Shown here: one piece after another, positions 57,531 to 64,000 of the stretch
Layout of the letters: the number at the start of each line of letters is the position of its first letter
Numbering within the stretch: the first letter of the stretch is position 1
Assembly (NCBI RefSeq): GCF_900249755.1
Contig: NZ_LT976853.1
Coordinates: 1,951,362 to 2,015,361 of the forward strand
Source of the DNA: Cupriavidus taiwanensis
GTDB taxonomy: Bacteria; Pseudomonadota; Gammaproteobacteria; Burkholderiales; Burkholderiaceae
Direction: 5' to 3'
Length of the DNA stretch: 64,000 bases
Position numbers and translations under genes: made by a program
The notes under the pieces: model-generated
The model's database searches: none
What the model was told of the DNA's origin: nothing
What the model saw: the letters and a program-made list of their open reading frames with translations, nothing else

Positions 57531-59273
57531 ATGAACGACGCCATCCGCCCCACCGCCCCGCCGCCGCGCACGCGCAAGAAGCCGCGCGCCTGGCTGCAGG
57601 CGCGCCCGGCGCTGGCCATCGATGCGCTGCCGCCGGCACTGGCGGCGCTCGAGCCGGCCGCCGTGCACGTGGTCTACGCCGATGCCACGCCCGCCTGCGA
57701 CGCGCTGTTCTGGCAGAGCTCGGCGCGGCTGCTGCGCGCGCGCACCACGGTGCTGTCCCCGCGCCAGCCGGCGGCAATCGCCGACATGCTGCGCGCGCAC
57801 GGGCTCGACATCGAACGCTCGCGCACGCTGCATCCGCGCGCCAACGTCTGCACGCTGCGCGGCGTGCCCGAGCGCAGCGGCATCGGCGTGCTGACCGAAG
57901 CGCTGCAGGCCGTGGTGGACCAGTGCGGCGCGCAGGGCAGCCAGTTCCTGGTGGAAGGCGCGCAGGGGTATTTCCGCTGGGACGACCCGGTCGCGCTGGC
58001 CGATGACGGCGAGCTGCTGGCGCAATGGTGCAGCGCCAGCGGCTGCGGCGTGCTGCTGGTGATGGCGCCGCCCGGCGGCGCCGAGGCGCTGCAGCTGCCG
58101 TCGCTGGCGGGTTTCCACCGGCATTTCGCCGGCGTGGCGCGGCTGGCGCAGCAGCACGGGCACTTTGTCTGGGAAGTCGGCTTCTGGCGCCACAAGGACG
58201 CGATCCTGCCGTCGGAGACGGTGCCGCTGCGCTTCTCGCCCGTGGACGGCGGCCTGGTCGCCGGCAGCAGCGCGGATGCTGCCATCGCACCCGGCGAGGC
58301 CCCCACGCTGCTGGCCCCCGACGAGGACCGCATCATCGTCAGCCGCCCGGCCGTGCTGCGCGAACGCTGGATCCCTGCGCACTGGCAGGTGGTCGACGAC
58401 AACGCCGCCGCGGTGGCGGCCGCGGCCGGTGCGGTCGCGGCCACCGTGGTGCTGCACTACGGCCAGATCGCCGATCTGGAGACGCTGGCCGGCCAGGTGC
58501 ACCAGCTGCGCCACGACGGCGGCAAGGCGCTCAAGATCGTGGTGCGCGAGGATCACGAGATCCTGCGCCAGCGCTACGAGCTGCTGATCATGACGCTGGG
58601 CGCCAGCCTGGTGATCCACCGCAACACGCCGTTCGCCCGCGTGCAGACCATGATCGAGTCGATCCAGGGCCAGGTGTTCTCGCGCCCGATCCTGCCCGAC
58701 TACAGGCAGGCGCTGTCCGCGGTGGTCGCCACCGCCGCCACCGGCTACGTGCCGCCCGCCGACTTTATCTCGCTGGTGCGGGCCACGCTCGAGCGCAGCA
58801 GCGTGATCCGGCTGCCGCACGTGCTGCTGGAGCTGCCGCTGCTGCCCGAGGTGGCGCATGTCGACGCGCTGCGCGCGTGCCAGATGCAGGATGCCGGCGA
58901 CCTGTGCAGCGCCGGCAGCAACGCGGTCTACGCCTTCTTCTTCGCCTGCCGCATGGAGAACGTCGAGACCGCGTGCCGCCATGTGTTCGTGCGGCCGATG
59001 TCCGAGCTGTTCGGCGGCGAGCTGCGCTGCGGCGATGCCGAATCGATCCTGGGCTCGCTCAAGCGTCTCGAAGCCGATATCGCGCAGCGCCCGGTGCAGG
59101 ACTACAGCGGCTGGCTGGCCAGCCAGCCCGCTCCGTCACCCATCGCGGCGCCGGCGGAACTGGCGCCGCTGGACGCGCCGATCCCGCTGCCGGCGACCGC
59201 GCGCGGGCGCCGTGGCCGGCGCGCGCAGCCGCAGGCCTTTGCCATCCCGCTGAAGCCGCGACGCCAGGCATGA
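57531..59273 (+). CDS. bcsE: c-di-GMP-binding cellulose regulator BcsE
   Basis: A 580-residue cytoplasmic protein. The pro-Rich basic N-terminus (residues 1-20) is atypical. A REC-like/NTPase-like region follows, and a GIL domain contains the RxGD c-di-GMP motif as RCGD near residue 498 (GGELRCGDAES). BcsE recruits to the synthase through BcsF and boosts output. A long Pro/Ala tail ends the protein. It is 33 bases after bcsC, and bcsF follows by 16 bases. Confidence 0.88.
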   Translation: MNDAIRPTAPPPRTRKKPRAWLQARPALAIDALPPALAALEPAAVHVVYADATPACDALFWQSSARLLRARTTVLSPRQPAAIADMLRAHGLDIERSRTLHPRANVCTLRGVPERSGIGVLTEALQAVVDQCGAQGSQFLVEGAQGYFRWDDPVALADDGELLAQWCSASGCGVLLVMAPPGGAEALQLPSLAGFHRHFAGVARLAQQHGHFVWEVGFWRHKDAILPSETVPLRFSPVDGGLVAGSSADAAIAPGEAPTLLAPDEDRIIVSRPAVLRERWIPAHWQVVDDNAAAVAAAAGAVAATVVLHYGQIADLETLAGQVHQLRHDGGKALKIVVREDHEILRQRYELLIMTLGASLVIHRNTPFARVQTMIESIQGQVFSRPILPDYRQALSAVVATAATGYVPPADFISLVRATLERSSVIRLPHVLLELPLLPEVAHVDALRACQMQDAGDLCSAGSNAVYAFFFACRMENVETACRHVFVRPMSELFGGELRCGDAESILGSLKRLEADIAQRPVQDYSGWLASQPAPSPIAAPAELAPLDAPIPLPATARGRRGRRAQPQAFAIPLKPRRQA

Positions 59274-59289
59274 CCGACAGGAAACCAAC

Positions 59290-59493
59290 ATGGACTTGTT
59301 TCTCGGCTATTTCATCTGGGGACTGATCCTGGCCGTGCCGGTGGCCTGGGTCGTCTGGCACTTCCGGCTGCTGCGCCTGCTGCCGCGCTGGCGCCTGCCG
59401 CGCGCGCGCCGCGCGGTGCGGCTGCCGCCCCAACTGCAGCCGGTGGTGATCCGCGGCCGGCGCTGGCGTGAAGCGCGCGGAGAGCGCGAATGA
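59290..59493 (+). CDS. bcsF: Small membrane protein BcsF
   Basis: A 67-residue protein. One TM helix (YFIWGLILAVPVAWVVWHF) is followed by a very basic Arg-rich cytoplasmic tail. In enterobacteria BcsF anchors BcsE to the inner membrane. It overlaps bcsQ by 4 bases (59490-59493), showing coupling. The assignment rests on size, topology and position between bcsE and bcsQ. Confidence 0.82.
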   Translation: MDLFLGYFIWGLILAVPVAWVVWHFRLLRLLPRWRLPRARRAVRLPPQLQPVVIRGRRWREARGERE

Positions 59494-60302
59494 AGACCGT
59501 CGCCATCGTCTCGACCGTCGGCGGCGCGGGCCGCACCACCGTCACCGCCGAACTCGCGACGCTGCTGGCCTGGCACGGCCATCCGGCGCTGGCGGTCGAA
59601 TGCGACCCGCGCGGCGTGCTTGGCTTCCACTTCGGCCTGCGCGCGCCCGCCAGCGCAGGCTTGTGCAACAGCGCCCAGTGGAATGAAGCGGGGCTGCGCA
59701 GCGACGACGGCGTGCTGTTCGTGCCGTGGGGCGATCCCGGCAGCGCCGCCGAGCAAGGCCGCATGGCCGCGTGGATGGAGAGCGACCCGCACTGGCTGCG
59801 TGGCCTGCTGGCCCAGGTCGACCTGCCGGCCAATGCGCTGGCGCTGGTCGACAGCGCGCCGTGGCCGTCGCCGCATGCGCGCCAGGCGATCGCCGCGGCG
59901 GATCTCGTGCTGGTGCTGGTGCCGCCGCAGCCGCAGACCTGCGCCACGCTGCCGCCGCTGCGCGCGGCGCTGCGCGAGAGCGGCGCCGCCGTGGCCTGCG
60001 CGGTCACGCGGCTGCAGCCGGCGCGCCAGCTCCATACCGATATCTCGGTGCTGCTGCGCGCCACGCTCGACGGCGAGCTGCTGCCGTATGAAGTGCACGA
60101 GGACGCCGCCGTGCCCGAAGCCTTTGCCCGCGGCGAAAGCTTCTGCCGCAGCACGCCGTACTCGCAGGCGGCGCATGACCTGCAGGGGCTGGCCTCGTGG
60201 GTATCGGGCTGGAGCCTGCTGGCCGTGCGCGGCAAGGCCGGACCCGAAAGCGTGCGCGACATGGGCGCCCAGCGGATGGCCACCGAGACCGAGCGGACAT
60301 GA
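59490..60302 (+). CDS. bcsQ: MinD-like ATPase BcsQ
   Basis: A 270-residue SIMIBI ATPase. The P-loop region is IVSTVGGAGRTTVTAELA: the usual GKTT lysine is Arg, and the deviant upstream Lys is absent. E. coli BcsQ also lacks a canonical lysine, so this may be a family trait. LALVDSAPWPS supplies the Walker B-like strand. BcsQ links synthase to the pole and is required for cellulose secretion in E. coli. It overlaps bcsF and bcsA by 4 bases each. Confidence 0.9.
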   Translation: MKTVAIVSTVGGAGRTTVTAELATLLAWHGHPALAVECDPRGVLGFHFGLRAPASAGLCNSAQWNEAGLRSDDGVLFVPWGDPGSAAEQGRMAAWMESDPHWLRGLLAQVDLPANALALVDSAPWPSPHARQAIAAADLVLVLVPPQPQTCATLPPLRAALRESGAAVACAVTRLQPARQLHTDISVLLRATLDGELLPYEVHEDAAVPEAFARGESFCRSTPYSQAAHDLQGLASWVSGWSLLAVRGKAGPESVRDMGAQRMATETERT

Positions 60303-62893
60303 TGCGCGCGCTGCTGCCCCTGCCGCTGCGCCGGCGCGCGGCCGACTGGCTGCAGATGCTGCGCCGCGCGCTGGCGCGCGAGCTGGGCGTGGCCGCCGAG
60401 GCCCCGCTCAGCCTGTGGCTGCTGCGCATGTTCTTCCGCACGCCGCCGCGCGGGCGCCCGGACGTGGCGCTGCTTGCCGCCAACTGGGTGCGGCGGCGCC
60501 TGCGCCAGCGCCTGGAGATCCCGCGCCACCAGCACGGCCCGGGCATCTGGCTGAGCCGGGCACTGCTGCGGCCGCCGCGCGCACTGGTACCGCTCGCCGC
60601 CGGCGTGCACCAGCGCCGCAAGCCGCAGGCGCCGCCCGAGCCCAGCGCACTGCGCCGCTGGTTCCGCGGCTGGCTCGACCCGGTCTACTTCCGCGCCAAG
60701 CGGCTGCGCCGGCGACTGCTGGCGCGGCTGCCGGGCATCGACTGGAACCGCGTGGGACAGCGCCTCGAGTCGCTGTCGCCCACGTTGTCCGGCGTGCCGT
60801 GGCTGATGCCGGCGCTGCTGGCGCTGGCCGCCGCCGCGGGCATCCTGCTGTGCACCACGCCGCTGCCGCTGCGCGACCAGTTCCTGCTGGTCACGCTGAT
60901 CATCGCCGGCCTGCTGGTGCTGCGCCGCATCCCGGGCCGCGCCGCCACGCTGACCATGGCCGCGCTGTCGGTGCTGATGGCCGGCCGCTATATCTGGTGG
61001 CGCATCACCACCACGCTGCAGTTCGAGAACGTGCCCGAAGCGGTCTTCGGCTACCTGCTGTTCGCGGCCGAGTTCTATACCTGGATTGTGCTGTTCCTGG
61101 GCTACGTGCAGACCATCTGGCCGCTCAACCGGCAACCGGCGCCGCTGCCGGCCGATACCGCGAGCTGGCCCACCGTCGACGTGCTGATCCCCACCTACAA
61201 CGAACCGCTGCGAGTGCTGCAGCCCACCGTCTATGCCGCGCTGGGACTGGACTGGCCGCAGGACAAGCTGCACATCTATATCCTCGACGATGGCGGCCGC
61301 GATGAAGTGCGCGACTTCGCCCGCGACGCCGGCGTGGGCTACCTGGCGCGCACCGAGCACGCGCATGCCAAGGCCGGCAATATCAATGCGGCGCTGCGGC
61401 ACACGCAGGGCGAGTACGTCGCGATCTTCGACTGCGACCACATGCCGGTGCGCTCGTTCCTGCAGGTGACCATGGGCGAGTTCATCGCCGATCCCAAATG
61501 CGCGATGGTGCAGACACCGCACCACTTCTTCTCGCCGGACCCGTTCGAGCGCAACTTCGACACCTTCCGCCGCGTGCCCAACGAAGGCAGCCTGTTCTAC
61601 GGGCTGATCCAGGACGGCAACGACTTCTGGAATGCCACGTTCTTCTGCGGCTCGTGCGCGGTGATCAAGCGCGCGCCGCTGGAAGAAGTCGGCGGCATCG
61701 CGGTCGAGACCGTGACCGAGGACGCCCACACCGCGCTGAAACTGCATCGCCGCGGCTACAACAGCGCCTATATCCGCATCGTGCAGGCCGCCGGGCTCGC
61801 CACCGAGAACCTCGCCGGCCATATCGGCCAGCGCATCCGCTGGGCGCGCGGCATGGCGCAGATCTTCCGCATCGACAATCCCATGTTCGGCAAGGGCCTG
61901 CACCTGTTCCAGCGCCTGTGCTACACCAATGCGATGCTGCACTTCTTCTACGGCGTGCCGCGGCTGATCTTCCTGACCATGCCGATCGCGTACCTGTGTT
62001 TCGGGCTGCATGTGATCCACACCTCGGCGGTGCTGATCATGGCCTACGTGCTGCCCTACCTGTTCGTCGCCAACATCACCAACTCGCGCCTGCAGGGGCG
62101 CTACCGGCATTCGTTCTGGGCGGAGGTCTATGAATCGGTGCTGGCGTGGTACATCGTGCTGCCGACCACGATGGCGTTCATCAACCCGAAGCTGGGCAAG
62201 TTCAATGTCACGGCCAAGGGCGGACAGATCCGCGAGGAATACCTGGACTGGACCATTTCCAAGCCTTACCTGGTGCTGCTGGCGCTGAACGTGGTCGCCC
62301 TGCTGCTGGGCTGCGGGCGCATCCTGTTCGATCCCGCCTTCGAACCCTCGGCGATCATCATGAACCTGGGCTGGGCGCTGGCCAACCTGGTGATGCTGGG
62401 CGCAGCCATCGGCGTGGCGCGCGAGGCGCGCCAGGTGCGCGTGTCGCACCGCATCCCGATGCGCGTGCCGGCGACGCTGCTGCTGCCCGACGGCCGCACG
62501 CTCGCCTGCAAGACCGACAACTATTCGCTCGGCGGACTGGGCCTGGCGCTGCCGGTGGAGGCCAGGGTCGAGCCCGGCACGCACGTGGGCGTGTGCCTGT
62601 CGCGCGGCACCCGCAGCTACCATTTCCCGGCGGTGGTGACGCGCAATGTCGAGCGGCAGATGGGCGTGCGCTTCGACGGCATGGACGCGCGCACCGAGCA
62701 GCAGCTGGTCCAGTGCACCTTCGGCCGCGCCGACGCCTGGATCCACTGGGTCGACGAGCAGCCGGCGGACGTGCCGCTGCGCGGCCTCAAGGAAGTGATC
62801 GAGATGGGCTACCAGGGGCTGCTGCGGCTGGTCGATGCGTTGCGCGGCGCCACCACGGCGCTGGCCGGGCGCGTGCGCCCGCGCCGGCTCTGA
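60299..62893 (+). CDS. bcsA: Cellulose synthase catalytic subunit BcsA
   Basis: An 864-residue membrane GT2 enzyme polymerising UDP-glucose into beta-1,4-glucan. An Arg-rich N-terminus precedes TM helices. The catalytic domain begins at VDVLIPTYNEPL (about 291), with DDGGR (330), DCDHMP (about 379), FFCGSC, VTEDAH (about 473) and QRIRW (511). More TMs follow and a C-terminal PilZ domain has RQVRVSHR (about 711) and DNYSLGGLG for c-di-GMP. All key residues are present. The ATG overlaps bcsQ (ATGA). It lies after bcsQ and five genes from bcsB, an unusual position. Confidence 0.96.
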   Translation: MMRALLPLPLRRRAADWLQMLRRALARELGVAAEAPLSLWLLRMFFRTPPRGRPDVALLAANWVRRRLRQRLEIPRHQHGPGIWLSRALLRPPRALVPLAAGVHQRRKPQAPPEPSALRRWFRGWLDPVYFRAKRLRRRLLARLPGIDWNRVGQRLESLSPTLSGVPWLMPALLALAAAAGILLCTTPLPLRDQFLLVTLIIAGLLVLRRIPGRAATLTMAALSVLMAGRYIWWRITTTLQFENVPEAVFGYLLFAAEFYTWIVLFLGYVQTIWPLNRQPAPLPADTASWPTVDVLIPTYNEPLRVLQPTVYAALGLDWPQDKLHIYILDDGGRDEVRDFARDAGVGYLARTEHAHAKAGNINAALRHTQGEYVAIFDCDHMPVRSFLQVTMGEFIADPKCAMVQTPHHFFSPDPFERNFDTFRRVPNEGSLFYGLIQDGNDFWNATFFCGSCAVIKRAPLEEVGGIAVETVTEDAHTALKLHRRGYNSAYIRIVQAAGLATENLAGHIGQRIRWARGMAQIFRIDNPMFGKGLHLFQRLCYTNAMLHFFYGVPRLIFLTMPIAYLCFGLHVIHTSAVLIMAYVLPYLFVANITNSRLQGRYRHSFWAEVYESVLAWYIVLPTTMAFINPKLGKFNVTAKGGQIREEYLDWTISKPYLVLLALNVVALLLGCGRILFDPAFEPSAIIMNLGWALANLVMLGAAIGVAREARQVRVSHRIPMRVPATLLLPDGRTLACKTDNYSLGGLGLALPVEARVEPGTHVGVCLSRGTRSYHFPAVVTRNVERQMGVRFDGMDARTEQQLVQCTFGRADAWIHWVDEQPADVPLRGLKEVIEMGYQGLLRLVDALRGATTALAGRVRPRRL

Positions 62894-62935
62894 CCTTACA
62901 CACAACGGCAACGCGGCAACGCCACGCTTCGGACC

Positions 62936-64000
62936 ATGGGCATCTGGAACCTCTACTTCATCGCCAAGCTGTACCTGGCCTTTATCGGCCGGCTGCATCC
63001 GCAATGGCTGCTGAACCTGCTGTTCGCGCTGGTGCTGGCGGTGCGCATCCGCCATCCGGCGCTGTCCGCGCTGCGGCACGTGCTGGCGGTGGTGGCGGGC
63101 GCCGCGCTGATGTACCGGGAATCGGACCTGCCGCCGTTCTCGCGCGTGGTGTCGCAGTTCAGCAACCTGCAGGCGTTTACGCCCGCGTACATGCTGGAAC
63201 TGGCGCAGCGCGTGATCACGCGCGAGATGCTGCTGGTGGCGCTGGCGGCGCTGGTGGTCTTCTGGCTCGTGAACCGCTGGGTGCGGGTGACGACGCTGGT
63301 GCTGGGCGCGCTGGTCGCGGTGCCGGTGTGGCAGGCGTTTTACGGTGGCGGCGGGCCGGGCGGCAGCGCCGGCGCGCGCGCCGGCACCGCGGCGCTGGCC
63401 ACGGGCGCGGCGCCGGCCAGTGGCGGCGCCGAGGTCAACGCCAGCGGCCCGGATGCGCGCCTGGCTGCGTTCCGCAACCAGGAAGCGCTGCGCCAGGTCA
63501 GCTTCCCACGGCTGGCGGCCACGCCGGGTACATCGGGTACGTCGGGCACTTCGGGCACTTCGGGCACTTCGGGCACTTCGGGCACTTCGGGCACTTCGGG
63601 CACATCAGACACGCAGTACGACGTGATCGTGCTGCATATCTGCTCGCTGTCATGGGACGACCTCGACGCGGCGCGCGCGCGCGACAACCCGCTGCTGCAG
63701 CGCTTCGATTTCCTGTTCACCAATTTCAGCTCGGCGGCCAGCTACAGCGGCCCGGCGGCGATCCGCATGCTGCGCGCGGCCTGCGGCCAGCCCGAGCACA
63801 AGGCGCTGTACGACCCGGCGCCGGCCCAGTGCCACCTGTTCCAGGCGCTGGCGCAGGCGGGCTTCTCCACGCGCATGCTGCTCAACCACGACGGCCACTT
63901 CGACAACTTCCTGAAGGAAGTGCAGAAGGAGATCGGCGTCGACGGCGTCGCGCCGCCTCCCAACACCGGCCTGCCGGTGGCGATGCGCTCGTTCGACAGT
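62936..64000 (+). CDS. bcsG: Cellulose phosphoethanolamine transferase BcsG (3' partial)
   Basis: The first 355 residues of BcsG; the frame runs past the window end. It opens with MGIWNLYFIAKLYLAFIGRL and 4-5 TM helices, then a Gly/Ala linker with eight TSG repeats (63530-63601), then the catalytic domain: LHICSLSWDDLDA and SSAASYSGPAAIRMLRAACG, where the Ser of SYSGPAA matches the E. coli nucleophile. BcsG attaches phosphoethanolamine from phosphatidylethanolamine to cellulose in the periplasm. The start is the ATG at 62936 without a strong ribosome site, 42 bases after bcsA. Confidence 0.93.
   Translation, partial: MGIWNLYFIAKLYLAFIGRLHPQWLLNLLFALVLAVRIRHPALSALRHVLAVVAGAALMYRESDLPPFSRVVSQFSNLQAFTPAYMLELAQRVITREMLLVALAALVVFWLVNRWVRVTTLVLGALVAVPVWQAFYGGGGPGGSAGARAGTAALATGAAPASGGAEVNASGPDARLAAFRNQEALRQVSFPRLAATPGTSGTSGTSGTSGTSGTSGTSGTSGTSDTQYDVIVLHICSLSWDDLDAARARDNPLLQRFDFLFTNFSSAASYSGPAAIRMLRAACGQPEHKALYDPAPAQCHLFQALAQAGFSTRMLLNHDGHFDNFLKEVQKEIGVDGVAPPPNTGLPVAMRSFDS
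63530..63601 (+). repeat. Eight 9-bp repeats encoding Thr-Ser-Gly in bcsG
   Basis: The unit ACTTCGGGC, identical in the last six copies (63548-63601) and slightly different in the first two (63530, 63539), encodes (TSG)8, followed by TSD. The period is a multiple of three, so slippage changes linker length without breaking the frame. It lies between the membrane part and the catalytic domain. Confidence 0.97.

Noticed and set aside
59312..63079. A 1255-codon minus-strand open frame
   Set aside because: It mirrors bcsQ and bcsA, whose catalytic motifs are all present on the plus strand.

Overview
The window is very GC-rich, tightly packed bacterial DNA. The gene content points to a beta-proteobacterium of the order Burkholderiales, most likely Cupriavidus or a close relative. 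This is inferred from the gene set (acnD-prpF-prpD methylcitrate genes, a glutaminase-asparaginase, homospermidine synthase, a CX14CX2C-type QueE) and from codon bias. No database search was possible. Because of the GC content, almost every real gene has long open antisense frames, which are left out.

Layout. 1-5435: end of a 2-methylcitrate (propionate) operon, acnD (5' end outside the window), prpF and a prpD homologue, with a double-hairpin repeat between acnD and prpF. 5.6-20.8 kb: housekeeping and metabolic genes, namely periplasmic glutaminase-asparaginase, a cation diffusion facilitator, a thioesterase, a DUF1289 protein, a MOSC protein with a glutamine amidotransferase, penicillin acylase, aldehyde dehydrogenase, the ABC-F protein YbiT, ldcA-tadA, queD and queE. 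20.9-27.5 kb: FAD/Rieske oxidoreductase, DUF2231 membrane protein, a polyamine pair (homospermidine synthase plus PuuB-like oxidase), a collagen-like secreted protein and a VTT-domain membrane protein. 27.5-29.7 kb: a hipBA toxin-antitoxin module with a multi-site operator, next to a tRNA-Asn/Gly/Thr cluster.

29.8-35.6 kb is an accessory block. Two paralogous proteins of unknown function flank an outer-membrane barrel and a large lipoprotein, with an AT-rich intergenic stretch. 36-49.7 kb is an exopolysaccharide locus. A WcaJ-type initiating transferase and a GT4 glycosyltransferase run rightward. They converge on a leftward operon: wza-like export lipoprotein, LMW tyrosine phosphatase, Wzc-like tyrosine kinase, putative Wzy polymerase, pyruvyl transferase, Wzx-like flippase and a secreted glycoside hydrolase. 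galU (UDP-glucose supply) and uppP (undecaprenyl phosphate recycling) lie on the other side of the divergent promoter region.

50.1-64 kb is a cellulose operon on one strand in the unusual order bcsB-bcsZ-bcsC-bcsE-bcsF-bcsQ-bcsA-bcsG. bcsG runs off the right edge. A seven-copy 13-bp tandem repeat sits directly before bcsB, and bcsG carries an in-frame Thr-Ser-Gly repeat in its linker. galU and uppP lie between the two polysaccharide systems and could supply both.

The most unusual features are the paralogue pair around the envelope genes, the repeat-preceded and reordered bcs operon, the structured galU leader and the hipBA operator array. I found no CRISPR array, insertion sequence or clear prophage.
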